Shown: positions 31,121 to 44,311, numbered from the stretch's first letter. The stretch: DNA of 64,000 nucleotides from Eremothecium cymbalariae DBVPG#7215 (GCF_000235365.1 NC_016449.1:558001-622000), one strand, 5' to 3'. The notes: generated from the letters alone by a model not told the origin. Translations and numbers: made by a program.

Positions 31121-31454
31121 TGTATTGTTTTAATCTTCGGTTCAAATTCAATTTGAATTTGAATTTTTTTAATGGATTATTCATGTCTCTTTGTCTTTCT
31201 ATAGTTCCAATCGTAAAATAGCTCGAAAAGCTGTATTAAGTTAATTATATTCAAGCTGTAGTAGTCCCGAATTACTATCAGTTATTTATTTACCTATTTA
31301 TTTATTTATTCAGTTACTTGTTGGGTTGGTTGTTTCTCCTCCTTTCTGGTTTACACATGGTTCGTTCATCATAGTTTGAAGATTTGTGTTATAATAATGT
31401 ACAGAAACAACAGCAGCTTAAATTACATGCAATTCAAATGGTGGTGAGTTGGTC

Positions 31455-31866
31455 TTATTCTGCAAACTCAGGCCTTAGGTCTGAACGACGGGGGACCACT
31501 AGTGGGTGTATTTGGGATAAATATGTTATAGCCCACATCAAAAACATCATTGCCATTGATAGAATAACTGTACTCCTCCAAACGCTACATTATAAGAGTA
31601 GTTAATTTTGTTAGTAAAGTTCGAACAGTTTGTAAAAGAAGATCTTGATAATAATAAAATGCGAGATGTAGCATACGTTTGATTCTCCTTTGGAGCAAAG
31701 ACCCAAAAGACAGCAGATGCTAGAACGACAGATAGGAATGTTGCGACAACAGTATAGCTGTAGAGAAAAGATAAGGGGTAGTCAGGTTAGTGAGATGAGA
31801 AATGCGGAAAAAAAAGTGTAGCCAAATAGTTGAGATAGTTAACAATCGATGCACTTACAAACTCAT
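31455..31866 (-). CDS. VMA9: V-ATPase V0 subunit e (Vma9), three exons
   Basis: A 72-aa proteolipid-like subunit of the vacuolar H+-ATPase membrane sector, with two membrane spans. The gene is invisible as one ORF. Exon 1 (31866-31859) is only 8 nt, ATGAGTTT, followed by donor GTAAGT. Intron 1 is 31858-31758, with branch CACTAAC at 31786-31792. Exon 2 is 31757-31677. Intron 2 is 31676-31585, with donor GTATGC and branch TACTAAC at 31610-31616. Exon 3 is 31584-31455. The product starts MSFYTVV and contains FWVFAPKENQT, VWRSTVILSMAMMFLMWAIT and the end RRSDLRPEFAE, matching S. cerevisiae Vma9 (73 aa, also two introns). It is divergent from STP22. Confidence 0.95.
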
Positions 31867-32076
31867 ATTGTATTGTGGTGAACCTTTATGTTGATTGTTG
31901 AATCCTGCAATAGAATATGGCTTTTGTTCGGTTTATGTTTTTCGACCCTTTTCTACGTTTTATCAAAATTGCAAATACTAAAGGTGTGTTTCTCCGATTA
32001 TATTGACTGATCTGTTAGTTGACTACTGAAACATACAAAACTCACATTCAAGAGTTGCTAACATTGCAAGGTATAT

Positions 32077-33492
32077 ATGGAAAACAGGGAGGTATATTTT
32101 GATGTGCCACAGCGAGTTCTAGATTGGCTGTTCCAAGTTCTTCAACCGGTATGTGTGCTTGTCCTATTTTAAAGGTGAATCTGGTTGCCCTATTTACTGT
32201 TACTAACATAATTCAAATAGAATTATTACGATCCAAGGACATGTTTCCATGATGTAGTTGCGTTATTGTCCAATGTGAAAAGTTTAGCCCCTAGAAGTAG
32301 AGTGTTTACAAACAAGATTGGTGGTTCAGAGCTGCTCTTGTGTCTCTATGGAAAAATTGAAGATGTAGATATACTAATATGGGTACCTTCCGAATATCCC
32401 ATAATGCACCCAATGGTATATATTGACTTTGAACTAATAAATGGACATGAATTACAGGTGAGCCAATATTTAGACTCAGAGGGATTGTTTTATCTACCTA
32501 TATTTGCTTCATGGAACCCTGAAGAGTGCAATTTATTGAAGGTTGTTTTTGATCTAAGGAATGCTATAAGGAGAAATTTCCCCCTCAAGGTTCTACAAAG
32601 ACCACCACAGGTACCTCAGAAATTACAGTCTTTTGAAGTACGAACTGATGTCAAATCTCCGTCTCTTCCTCCAAAGGTTCCGTCTTCCTCCTCGAGCAAA
32701 TCTACTAGCAAATACGACACGCCTGGACTACCCCCGAAACCCCCTAGATATACAGATACAGAAGCGAATAGCATATTAACACGCATGGAACTTATGAACT
32801 CTATAGATTCCCTCGGGAATGACTTTGGTGATTTGCATTTATCCCCGTCAGCTAGTGCTACTTCATTCAGACTTCCACCAAGGCCCGTAGGAAACACGGG
32901 AATTTCACCAGCGGTGCCAGCTGCAAAACCTCTGTCGCCCCTATTTCCAAATTTCTTAGATGATGAAACTCTAACACAACATGGAGATGAAACTCATCGC
33001 CATATGTTGCAGACGTTGCAAACCATTATTAATGAATTAGCAGCATCTACGGCACCAAACTACGATATGGAGTGGCGAAGACGTTCTTCAATGATAAAAG
33101 GTGCCATTGACAAATTTTATCTTCTGTACAAACATGAATGGAATAACTTAGAACAGTTGAGAAGTACCTTGAAGGAGAATACTCAAACGTTGCACCAGGA
33201 GATATCCAAAATCAACGAAGAACTAGACAAAGATAGCGCATTCAAAGAAAAATATCCACAAGATTCATTTAATTTGATTGATTACATTGTTGCCGAAACA
33301 GTCGCACTAAATCAGCTTTATGAACTGACGGCCAAGCACCACGCAATCTCTGATGGTATTCAACTACTATCTCAAATGTTAAATCAGGGCAAGATTTCAG
33401 TAGATATATTCGTAAAGAAGACAAGAATGCTTGCCAGAGATCAATTCTTAACTAAAGTTCACATAGACAAAATAGTAAAGCTGCTGAAATAG
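32077..33492 (+). CDS. STP22: ESCRT-I subunit Stp22/Vps23 (TSG101), two exons
   Basis: Encodes 447 aa. Exon 1 (32077-32148) gives MENREVYFDVPQRVLDWLFQ plus VLQP. The intron is 32149-32220 (72 nt), with donor GTATGT, branch TACTAAC at 32201-32207 and acceptor AAATAG. Exon 2 starts at 32221 with NYYDPRTCFHDV and runs to 33492. The spliced N-terminus aligns with the UEV domain of S. cerevisiae Vps23 (VIQPIYNDGRTTFHD). Then come proline-rich segments (PPKVPSSSSS, LPPKPPRYTD, RLPPRPVG), a coiled coil and the C-terminal steadiness box (GKISVDIFVKKTRMLARDQF). It recognises ubiquitinated cargo on endosomes for multivesicular body sorting. Length in S. cerevisiae is 385 aa; the extra is mostly the proline-rich linker. 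Confidence 0.95.
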
Positions 33493-33623
33493 GTTACGAA
33501 CATGATCCCAACGATTTGCTTTTAACCACCCTCATTATTGTCGTTTCAACAGTCGTCAGGTTGACAGTGGTGTTACCCGCATGTAGATCATAGTTTTTAT
33601 CGTTTCTTTTTCTTGTTTTACTG

Positions 33624-33659
33624 GAAAAAAATTTTCAACCAATTTGAACTCATCTCATC
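33624..33659. promoter_or_regulatory. RRPE and PAC motifs upstream of CBF5
   Basis: AAAAATTTT (33627-33635) matches the rRNA-processing element, and two overlapping CTCATC (33649-33659) match the PAC core in reverse. Both are 100-130 bp upstream of the ATG, the typical pair for ribosome-biogenesis genes. Confidence 0.6.
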
Positions 33660-33755
33660 AGGTTGAAAGAGTAAAGAAGTTAAGTAAAAGCTTGACCTTG
33701 TTTTATTCTTCATAAATCTCAAGGCGGCAACGTATATCGAGTGAACCATTAAATA

Positions 33756-35099
33756 ATGTCTGACGAACATTTTATTAAACCGGAAAATGTGGTTCCATCC
33801 ACAGACACTAGTGAATGGCCGTTACTATTGAAGAACTATGATAAATTGTTAGTCAGAAGCGGTCATTATACCCCAATACCTAATGGCGCTTCACCTTTAA
33901 AGAGAGACTTGAAATCTTATGTTAGTTCTGGTGTGATAAACTTAGACAAGCCATCAAATCCATCTTCTCATGAAGTTGTTGCTTGGATTAAGCGTATTTT
34001 GCGTTGCGAAAAAACAGGTCACTCTGGTACTTTGGATCCAAAGGTTACTGGCTGCTTGATTGTATGTATTGATAGGGCTACTAGACTGGTCAAATCACAG
34101 CAAGGTGCTGGTAAAGAATATGTTTGTATTGTGAGGTTGCACGATGCTTTGAAAGATGAAAAAGAGTTGGGTAGGGCGTTGGAAAACTTGACCGGTGCTT
34201 TGTTCCAAAGACCTCCACTAATCTCTGCGGTGAAGCGTCAATTACGTGTTCGTACTATTTATGATTCAAACTTGATAGAATTTGACAATAAGAGAAATTT
34301 GGGTGTTTTCTGGGCTTCCTGTGAAGCCGGTACCTATATGAGGACCCTTTGTGTTCACTTGGGTATGCTTCTAGGTGTTGGCGGTCATATGCAGGAGTTG
34401 CGCCGTGTAAGATCTGGTGCCTTATCGGAAAACGATAATTTGGTCACTCTACATGATGTATTGGATGCACAGTGGGTGTATGACAATACCAGGGATGAAT
34501 CGTACCTAAGAAAGATCATTCAACCATTAGAAACCTTGTTAGTTGGTTACAAGAGAATCGTTGTGAAGGATTCTGCTGTTAATGCTGTATGTTACGGTGC
34601 AAAGTTGATGATTCCAGGTCTATTACGTTATGAAGAAGGCATTGAATTATACGATGAGGTGGTTTTGATTACTACTAAGGGTGAAGCTATTGCTGTGGCT
34701 ATAGCTCAGATGTCCACTGTTGACTTAGCCACTTGCGATCACGGTGTGGTTGCCAAGGTCAAGAGATGTATCATGGAAAGAGATTTGTACCCAAGAAGAT
34801 GGGGATTGGGTCCAGTCGCACAGAAGAAGAAGCAGTTAAAAGCAGATGGTAAGTTGGACAAGTACGGCCGTGTTAATGAAAATACTCCAGAGGACTGGAA
34901 GAAGGGGTACGTCACATTGGAAACAGCTGAAGCTTCAACTTCAGCAACTGAAAAACAACAAGCACCTCTAATTCAAGAAATTGTAAAGACGGAGGAACCA
35001 AAGATTAAATCAAAGGCTAAAGACGGAGACGATGCTGAGGAAGAAAAGAAGGATAAGAAGAAAAGAAGGATAAGAAGGAAAAGAAGGAAAAAAGGATAA
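33756..35099 (+). CDS. CBF5: H/ACA snoRNP pseudouridine synthase Cbf5 (dyskerin); C-terminal tail frameshifted
   Basis: Encodes 447 aa in the open frame (S. cerevisiae 483). It is the catalytic subunit of H/ACA snoRNPs, isomerising uridines in rRNA. It has a dyskerin N-terminal extension, the TruB domain with catalytic Asp in [13 protein letters not shown], and the PUA domain ([21 protein letters not shown] to [12 protein letters not shown]). The yeast protein ends in KKE/KKD repeats. Here the frame enters that tail (EEEKKDKKK), then reads [12 protein letters not shown] and stops. The expected tail continues in another frame at 35095-35187 ([26 protein letters not shown], stop). Two one-base losses in the A/G repeat would explain this. 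Core domains are intact. Confidence 0.95.
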   Translation: MSDEHFIKPENVVPSTDTSEWPLLLKNYDKLLVRSGHYTPIPNGASPLKRDLKSYVSSGVINLDKPSNPSSHEVVAWIKRILRCEKTGHSGTLDPKVTGCLIVCIDRATRLVKSQQGAGKEYVCIVRLHDALKDEKELGRALENLTGALFQRPPLISAVKRQLRVRTIYDSNLIEFDNKRNLGVFWASCEAGTYMRTLCVHLGMLLGVGGHMQELRRVRSGALSENDNLVTLHDVLDAQWVYDNTRDESYLRKIIQPLETLLVGYKRIVVKDSAVNAVCYGAKLMIPGLLRYEEGIELYDEVVLITTKGEAIAVAIAQMSTVDLATCDHGVVAKVKRCIMERDLYPRRWGLGPVAQKKKQLKADGKLDKYGRVNENTPEDWKKGYVTLETAEASTSATEKQQAPLIQEIVKTEEPKIKSKAKDGDDAEEEKKDKKKRRIRRKRRKKG

Positions 35100-35187
35100 G
35101 AAGGAAAAGAAGGATAAGAAAGAAAAGAAGAGAAAGGCCGAAGATGAAGAAGGCTCTGACTCCAAGAAGAAGAAGTCCAAGAAATAA
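35095..35187 (+). other. CBF5: Out-of-frame CBF5 C-terminal tail
   Basis: The frame starting at 35095 encodes a lysine-rich end with KRKAEDEEGSDSKKKKSKK before TAA, which is how the S. cerevisiae Cbf5 tail ends (KRKSEDGDSEE-type). It is reached from the main frame only by two small indels in 35065-35095. Confidence 0.75.
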
Positions 35188-35714
35188 ATAAGTCATGGTT
35201 GCTTGGTTATTCAAGTTTCTTTCTACGCATCATAAAAAACCCGTAACCAAATATTTGAACATAGTAATATATCTTCTATCAAATATGTATATTGTACTTT
35301 CAACTAACGCTTTTCTGTAGTTTTAAAAGAAATTCTATCATTTGAGGAACTAAATACAGGAAAATATAGGCAACCTAGTATTTTGAGTAGTGCTTCAATT
35401 TGGACTATTTACCAACATACACACATAAAAATAATTGGCGTATACGTGGAATTATATATATGCAATGAAAAGGTATGCTTAATATCTTATCAGGTAAGTT
35501 GACAAAAAAAAGTGATCGAAATGTGATACCTCCTAAGGGATTGATTAAATGTAACCTTTTTACTTTCAAGCTTAGGAAATCGTTCGATAGATCCATAACT
35601 CGTGGATCCAGGATAAGACTAACACTGTGTTCACACCCAAAATAATGTTGAAAATAAAAAAAAATTATAGTACAAGAGTCCTCGGGCTCCAATTCTAACA
35701 ATGCTAACGGTGTC
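35188..35714. other. Convergent CBF5/SIS1 3' flanks
   Basis: AT-rich, 527 bp. No gene or repeat of note is seen. Confidence 0.4.
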
Positions 35715-36758
35715 TTAGAAATTACCAGCAATTGCAAGTTTCTGTTGTTCACTCAAGGTTATTGGATAATCAATTTTATATTTCACTATGAGGTCACCTC
35801 TCTCAGACGGATTCTTCGACAGCGGCATACCCTGACCCGGATATCTAGACTCTTCGCTTGGCTGGACAGGTTGAGTCTTGGAGATAAATATTTGCCTTCC
35901 ATCAATGGTATGTACTGTCTTCGAGAAGCCTAGTAGAGACTCCTTGAAGGACAATGGTAGTGTGTACGTTAAATCGTTGCCATCCCTCTTCAAGAAATCA
36001 TGCATTTTCTCCTGAATAATAAACTGCAATGTCTGTCTTCCTCCCGTTGACGGATTATAATCACCCTCATTTTTATACGTAATCTTCGTACCTGCTTTCC
36101 ATCCAGGTCTCAACTGAATATCGATCTGCTTTTTCTCTGGAATACCACTTGGACCCTTTCTTGTGATCTTGAATGATTTCCTTTTACCCGCATATAAATC
36201 TTCCAAGCTTACAGGAAGATTTACTTGTACTACCTTTTCCTCTTGTTGAGCATGAGAGTGCGAATGCATTCCCGAAGCGCCTGGCATACCTGAAAACCCA
36301 CCTGGCATCCCAGTAGAAGTGGAGTGGAAGCTAGCACCCCCAGGGAAGCCACCACCAAACCCAAACTCATCCCCGCCAGAGGAAAATCCAAATGGCGACG
36401 CTCCTCCAGCACTATTACCAAAGAATTGGGAAAATATATTGAACGCATCTTCCTGGGAAAACGCATGTCCTCCACCTCCAAATCCACTGAAGCCACCTCC
36501 TGCACCAGCCTGACCGCCAAAACCCGCTGGTCCATTCCCTCTTGCAGCCTCAAGACCATATTTATCATACACTTCCCTTTTATTGGGATCATTTAAAATC
36601 TCAAAAGCTTCTGAAATTTCCTTAAACTTCTCAGTATCACCTGTAGGTTTATCAGGATGATACTTTAGAGCTGCTTTCCTATACCCCTTCTTTAATTCTG
36701 CATCATTACAGTTTGGTGATACTCCCAAAAGATCATATAGCTTAGTTTCCTTCACCAT
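35715..36758 (-). CDS. SIS1: Class B J-domain protein Sis1 (Hsp40)
   Basis: Encodes 347 aa from ATG at 36758 (S. cerevisiae 352). It is an essential Hsp70 co-chaperone of cytosol and nucleus. The J domain is at 1-75 with HPD in [21 protein letters not shown] Gly/Phe-rich region (75-135) and a Gly/Met region (135-175) with a His/Ser patch follow. Then come the two peptide-binding domains ([40 protein letters not shown]) and the dimer end. There is no zinc finger, which separates Sis1 from Ydj1. A perfect heat-shock element lies 220 bp upstream. It is divergent from LST8, as in S. cerevisiae. Confidence 0.97.
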   Translation of the reverse strand: MVKETKLYDLLGVSPNCNDAELKKGYRKAALKYHPDKPTGDTEKFKEISEAFEILNDPNKREVYDKYGLEAARGNGPAGFGGQAGAGGGFSGFGGGGHAFSQEDAFNIFSQFFGNSAGGASPFGFSSGGDEFGFGGGFPGGASFHSTSTGMPGGFSGMPGASGMHSHSHAQQEEKVVQVNLPVSLEDLYAGKRKSFKITRKGPSGIPEKKQIDIQLRPGWKAGTKITYKNEGDYNPSTGGRQTLQFIIQEKMHDFLKRDGNDLTYTLPLSFKESLLGFSKTVHTIDGRQIFISKTQPVQPSEESRYPGQGMPLSKNPSERGDLIVKYKIDYPITLSEQQKLAIAGNF

Positions 36759-37328
36759 CCCTAATAAATACACACTCTGACTTTAATAATAACCAAGGAC
36801 TGAATCACTTGTGTCTCAAACTCAACAATTTGGAGCCTGTACACATCCAAGAAAACGACCCCAAGCTTGCAGGCCGATGTCTGGCCATGTGCGCTCTTTC
36901 TTCGCTTTTATATATACTTATTCGAGTACCCTGCGAATGTTCAAGTGATTGCAGTGAAGCTGATTTGTGCAGACAGTAGAATCTTCTGGAAGAAACTGGT
37001 GAATCAAAGCGTCGAGACACATGAATTCTCACGTGATTAGCATGTGATCTTAATTTAGACAAGCATAGATCTGAACTGGAGCCAGTATATGGGCAATATG
37101 AATATGCGAGTCTAGTTATATTGTAAGTTATGTATTGATGGGTGTAAGGGAATGCGTGGTTAAAATTTGTAATGATTGTGAACTCTATGGAACGAGTTAG
37201 GTGTAAGAAAAGAATGCGGACGTGGGTACTGAATGGCTCAACAATGTTATCGACGGGACAATCGTGGCAAAAAGGAGCAAGGCTAAGGTGTCTTAAGGTG
37301 TCAAGGCTCTTCAGAGAAAATCAGGAAT
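36759..37328. other. Divergent SIS1/LST8 promoter
   Basis: 570 bp containing the heat-shock element at 36979-36991. No gene is seen. Confidence 0.5.
36979..36991. promoter_or_regulatory. Heat-shock element (Hsf1)
   Basis: GAATCTTCTGGAA fits GAAnnTTCnnGAA perfectly. It lies 221 bp upstream of SIS1, a known Hsf1 target. Confidence 0.75.
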
Positions 37329-38240
37329 ATGTCAGTGATATTAGCATCTGCGGGTTATGATCATACGATCAGATTTTGGGAGGCGCTTACCGGTGTGTGT
37401 TCCAGGACTATTCAACATGCGGATTCACAAGTGAATAGGTTGGAAATTACTTCAGATAAGAGATATTTGGCTGCAGGGGGCCATTTGCATGTGAGGCTAT
37501 ATGATATACGGACAACGAACCCTAATCCTGTGACGTCTTTTGAGGGGCATCGTGGGAATGTAACGTCGATAGCATTTCAGCAGGATAATAAATGGATGGT
37601 TTCGTCGAGTGAAGATGGTACGATCAAGGTGTGGGATGTAAGGACGCCATCAGTGCAGAGAAACTACAAACATAATGCACCTGTGAATGAGGTTGTGATA
37701 CATCCAAACCAAGGTGAGCTTATTTCTTGCGATCAGGATGGTAATATCAAGATTTGGGACCTTGGAGAGAATCAGTGTACGCATCAGCTGGCATTGGAAG
37801 ACGACACCCCATTGCAATCGCTTTCTATAGCAAGTGATGGTTCAATGCTTGTTGCTGGAAGTAACAAGGGGAACTGCTATGTTTGGAAAATGCCAAATCA
37901 CACGGATACTGCAAATTTAAAGCCTGTTACCAAGTTCAGATCACATACGAAGTATATTACTAGGGTATTATTGTCAGTTGACGTGAAGCACTTAGCGACT
38001 TGTTCTGCTGATCATACGGCAAGGGTATGGAGCATCGAAGACAACTTCCAATTAGAGACAACGCTGGATACTCATTCGCGATGGGTTTGGGATTGTGCAT
38101 TCAGTGCAGACAGCGCATATTTGGTCACAGCCTGTTCTGATCATTATATAAGGCTTTGGGATCTTTCTACAAGAGAAATCGTAAGACAGTACGGTGGTCA
38201 CCATAAGGGTGCTGTATGTGTCGCATTGAATGATGTATAG
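37329..38240 (+). CDS. LST8: TOR complex subunit Lst8
   Basis: Encodes 303 aa, identical in length to S. cerevisiae Lst8 and with very high identity. It is a seven-blade WD40 propeller bound to the Tor kinase domain in TORC1 and TORC2. WD repeats are clear (SSEDGTIKVWDV, SCDQDGNIKIWDLGENQCTH, TCSADHTARVWSIEDN, TACSDHYIRLWDLSTREIVR). It ends GGHHKGAVCVALNDV. Confidence 0.98.
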   Translation: MSVILASAGYDHTIRFWEALTGVCSRTIQHADSQVNRLEITSDKRYLAAGGHLHVRLYDIRTTNPNPVTSFEGHRGNVTSIAFQQDNKWMVSSSEDGTIKVWDVRTPSVQRNYKHNAPVNEVVIHPNQGELISCDQDGNIKIWDLGENQCTHQLALEDDTPLQSLSIASDGSMLVAGSNKGNCYVWKMPNHTDTANLKPVTKFRSHTKYITRVLLSVDVKHLATCSADHTARVWSIEDNFQLETTLDTHSRWVWDCAFSADSAYLVTACSDHYIRLWDLSTREIVRQYGGHHKGAVCVALNDV

Positions 38241-38541
38241 AAAGAAAGGGATCAACGGTTTCTACAAGATAGCAACAGAAGTAGCAATATAAATAAGAAA
38301 TAAAACCTACAGATTCTCTCTTTAAAAAGGATTAAAGAATAGGATGCCCATAAAAAACAATCGAGATATTTATCCCCTTTATTACTATTACACATTGAGT
38401 AGACAGAGGGATAGAAGCAATAAATGAAAGCATGCCAGTATTAAAATATTGAGGACATATATAGATATAAAAATGGAAACAAAGCCACAGCCGAAATACA
38501 GTAGGTTACGGGGCTTGCCTGAAGTGAGCCTATTCCCCATG
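38241..38541. other. Convergent LST8/RFX1 3' flanks
   Basis: 301 bp, AT-rich. No gene is seen. Confidence 0.4.
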
Positions 38542-39023
38542 CTACCTATCCAAAAAACAACCTACTTCGCCACACCAATACACCCATTCATCGATGAAGG
38601 ACTTGAAAACCCACCAGGCGCCAAAGCTTTGAGCATCATTGAGAGATAACTCCCTCAATATCGAGGTAGTAAAGCTTATAAAGCTCAATGCAACAAATCT
38701 ACCTGGTAGGTGCTTCCAGCTTTGTAATAAATCGCATAATTTTTTCGCAAGTCTGGCTAACAAGGTGCCACCATTGGTGACATTCCCTTGTAATTGAATT
38801 GCTTCCGGATTCAGAAGGCCTAACAAATCTTTTTCGACAAAAGAAATCATCTGCTCCCTCATCTTGGGATAATGTTCATCAAAATGGGACAGTTCAGTAC
38901 TTATCAGGTCTTCTAGGTTAATATATTGGCCCCAGTCCTGGTACATACCATTACGGTTTTGTTCCAAAGCAATTATCTTGGATGCATTTTTCCCTGTATC
39001 TATCACTTTAATTAATCTTTTCA

Positions 39024-39048
<25 letters not shown>
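38542..39048 (-). pseudogene. RFX1: RFX1 C-terminal region in a shifted frame
   Basis: This frame reads VSQFIQLVKRLIKVIDTGKN and ends with REISL-type RELSLNDAQSFGAWW and FIDEWVYWCGEVGCFLD. That is the conserved end of RFX proteins (compare human RFX1 DLTLRSAASFGSF, then LLYDEYMFYLVEH). It overlaps the RFX1 stop and opens just after a TAA at the A6 run, so it is not an independent gene. Labelled a fragment; it may simply be the real C-terminus hidden by a one-base assembly error. Confidence 0.8.
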
Positions 39049-41258
<2,210 letters not shown>

Positions 41259-42939
41259 TGGATAGCAGAGGTTACTAACAAACGTCTACCTTTTTAATCT
41301 ATCAACAACTTATTTGGCAAACTTCCACACAACAAACCGAATCGAAATTTACGATGAAATGACTTGGAAATTCAAAATAAACTGAACTAACACTAGAGAA
41401 CTAGTTCTATAAATTTAACTGACACCAGACAACTAGTTCAAAATAATATAAACGATTTTTATCAGAACTACTTGATAAGATTATTGATGGCTTTTTTCTA
41501 TTAATTTGATGGATTGAATCAAAAAATATCAATATAGAAGGAAGAAAAAAGAAACTAAAAAAGAAACGATGTAGAGATCTGGCTTGATTGAATTCACTAG
41601 ATTTAGTAGAATATAACAGAGAACTAGTAATTTGCTAGTAGTTATAATGTACAATTGCATACCTTGGGGCTCGAAACGGTTATCACTAGCTAAATATCAG
41701 ATTCTGTGCATACGTATGAAGCGGATTAGATATCTATAGGGGATACAGGAATCTGATCTTGCCTACAAATGATGCAAGACGCTTACCAAAAACCCCTATA
41801 CCGTGAAGACTTCTGACACAGGAAGGTCAAATCCATGAAATCAAGAAATAGCAAGACGGGATAGTGTTATAGCTGGAGTCGGGGGACGCGACAGTGTTCA
41901 TATTGCTTCATCCAACCAATTGTGCGCATTTTAAGATTTTCGCTACAAAGCTAGGCACTGAGCGATGCGCAGGACAGAAATCAACAAACTAATAGAGGAA
42001 GAAGCGAGAGGTAGTAGGATGTAGGGGGTCATGGCGAAGTTTCTCAACTGCGATATTGAATCCTATTAAATCGCGATGATCTCACCCAAATCTAGGCGTT
42101 GTATGACCCTAAAAGCATTATATTCTTTACGTACTTTGTTTTTTAATTCCGCATGGCTAATCTGGCACATTGTAGTAAATCAAAAGAGCTACTTACAGGT
42201 AAGAGAACAGACAATGGAAAAAAGCTTGAATGACTAGCTTGAACTTGTTGTTCAAAAACTATCTATCAGATCCCCGCGGGGCTTGTACATCTAAGACGTG
42301 TTCCCTCACGGGATTTAGAGCGCTACGTTTGAATCTGGGTCCCGTAAAATGTCAGCACCATTTCTTTACTAACCAAGAAACCGATTGTTTTGGAAGGAAT
42401 AATGCTCAAAGCTCAATGCGAACCCTGGATTCCCTCGAGAAAAACTATGAGCACATAGTGTGCCTAGTTTGGAAAAAGGCAGCATATCGAAGAGGCTAGA
42501 ACACGCACATTTTTAAATGTTACAAAAGATGTGCCTCTATTCGCAGCACTGGTACCAAAAACCCCAAAGTTTTAAGTTACGTCTTCACTGCAAATAATTA
42601 CCAGTGGAAAAGTTTCACGGTTTGTAATACTTTGTTGGAATATTAACACGTAATGCTATATGGGTTGGGATTTGAATATGCAAAAATAGCACGTGGCAAA
42701 ATCTAAACCATTCTATGAAATCAGACATCGTGAAAGTACCCAGCATCCTTTTCATTCTACGTATACCGTTCTTAATCTTGATGGAAAGGCTATTCGTGTT
42801 TCCCCTGTTTTCATCCTTCTCTTTCTACTTAACTCTTTTTTACTTGCATTTTCCTTTGTAATCAACATCTTTGCCAGAATAATAGGCGCGCTCTCAGTAT
42901 GATTATGTCACGAAGATAAAGACCGGAAAGCGAGTATTT

Positions 42940-42966
42940 ACTCGAGGCTCGAGGCTCGAGGCTCGA
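42940..42966. repeat. CTCGAGG tandem repeat
   Basis: Nearly four consecutive copies of a 7-bp unit CTCGAGG, about 230 bp upstream of RLP7. Confidence 0.85.
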
Positions 42967-43017
42967 GCGCGTCCGTTTTTGCAAAAAAGAAGCACGTGAA
43001 AAAAAGAAACAAAACTG

Positions 43018-43071
43018 GAAAAATTTTCGGTTTGGAAAATTAGGTAGACTTGCATATTGACAAGAGATGAG
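43018..43071. promoter_or_regulatory. RRPE and PAC motifs upstream of RLP7
   Basis: GAAAAATTTTC at 43018-43028 fits RRPE, and GATGAG at 43066-43071 fits the PAC core. The pair and the 120-175 bp distance are typical of ribosome-assembly genes. Confidence 0.6.
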
Positions 43072-43192
43072 GTAAAAGGGCAATACATACGTTATTATTA
43101 GTTGCTAGTTGCTAGTAATTAATATAGAAAGCAGTGGCTCTTGTTGTGTGAAATTGATCTTTAAAGATTAACAGTAGTAAGATTGAACAATA

Positions 43193-44101
43193 ATGTCAAC
43201 GCAGTTGAACAGCAATCCTGAGATCTTACTACGTAAGAGAAGGAATGCCGATAGAACAAGGCTTGAGAAGCAAGAGTTAGCCAAGAAGAAGAAGGAACTA
43301 GCAGATAAGCAAAGGCGTCAGAAGAAAGGGAAATTTGTGAGGGCAGAAGCTATAGTTTCTACTAGCATTGCTACAGAAAGAGAAAAGGAAAGAATCAAAA
43401 GGGTATCAAAGTTAGAACATAAGAAGGTTAGAGCTGATGTTTCTCATGTGGCATCAACCAAGGATTTTATCCTTCATGTTACCGAGAGTGCTGAAGAAGA
43501 AGGAGAGGATGGTTTAGTAAGGGAAAAGGTCGAATATTTTGGCGAGGAAATTTTACTCTTTATTATCCGAGTGAAGGGTCCAACTGCTGTAAATATTCCA
43601 CAGAAGGCATTCAAGGTATTGTCGATTCTTAGACTTGTTGAATTAAATACCGGTGTTTTTATTAAGTTGACGAAGGAAGTATTTCCATTATTAAAGATTA
43701 TAGCGCCTTATGTTGTTATTGGAAGGCCATCTTTGAAATCTATTCGTTCATTGATTCAGAAGAGATCGAGAATTTTGTATCAAAAACCTGACGAGGAACA
43801 ACCAACGGAGATTGTTCTAAATGATAACAATATTGTTGAGGAGAAGCTAGGAAATGAAGGGATCTTGTGTGTGGAAGATATAATCCATGAAGTCGCAACT
43901 ATGGGCGAAGCCTTCTCTAAATGTAACCATTTCTTGCTTCCATTCAAGTTAAATCGTGAGGTCAGTGGGTTTACTGCTATGAGCAAGCTACAGAAGTTAA
44001 AGCAGAGGGAAATAGATTCGAAGAAGCATAGGCTATCTAATGCTGCAACTGCACCAATCATACAGGTTGACATCGATGTTATGATCGAAAAGCTAAATTA
44101 A
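43193..44101 (+). CDS. RLP7: Ribosome biogenesis factor Rlp7 (uL30-like)
   Basis: Encodes 302 aa (S. cerevisiae 322). It is a nucleolar paralogue of ribosomal protein L7 that binds ITS2-containing pre-rRNA during 60S maturation. It has a basic N-terminal helix ([20 protein letters not shown]) and the uL30 fold ([60 protein letters not shown]). The insert and C-terminus differ from true L7. In S. cerevisiae it is YNL002C, next to DOM34; here it lies 18 kb away because chromosome III-type genes are interleaved. Confidence 0.95.
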   Translation: MSTQLNSNPEILLRKRRNADRTRLEKQELAKKKKELADKQRRQKKGKFVRAEAIVSTSIATEREKERIKRVSKLEHKKVRADVSHVASTKDFILHVTESAEEEGEDGLVREKVEYFGEEILLFIIRVKGPTAVNIPQKAFKVLSILRLVELNTGVFIKLTKEVFPLLKIIAPYVVIGRPSLKSIRSLIQKRSRILYQKPDEEQPTEIVLNDNNIVEEKLGNEGILCVEDIIHEVATMGEAFSKCNHFLLPFKLNREVSGFTAMSKLQKLKQREIDSKKHRLSNAATAPIIQVDIDVMIEKLN

Positions 44102-44311
44102 GCAATTACCCGAGATCCTGACATAGTTTTGTACATTATATATAAGGGAGATCTGGATATACACCAAATACTTCCGAACACTGGAGTTTTCATATAGAAT
44201 TTCAAAACTTCTCTCAACATGTAATGTTGTTGTTGGAACCGTATCAACGGGATGACCTTTGTATATATATTGCGGGTAGTTCTGTGGCAATTGCTTATTC
44301 ATACCCGGCGG

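Larger units (their letters stand above)
29696..31454. other. LDB16-VMA9 intergenic region
   Basis: 1.76 kb. Apart from the uncertain ORF pair near 30.0-30.4 kb and the snoRNA candidate at 30911-31120, I see no gene. The part 30400-31140 is less AT-rich than its flanks and may hold non-coding RNA. Confidence 0.45.
41259..43192. other. Long divergent RFX1/RLP7 intergenic region
   Basis: 1.9 kb with no supported gene. Near RFX1 there are two palindromic AACTAGTT elements (41398-41440). Near RLP7 there is a CTCGAGG tandem repeat (about 42940-42966), a CACGTG box (42993-42998) and RRPE and PAC motifs. ORFs of 60-90 aa here lack recognisable features. Confidence 0.5.

Noticed and set aside
42230..42499. 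89-aa ORF between RFX1 and RLP7
   Set aside because: No hydrophobic, motif or family features, and no flanking splice signals found.
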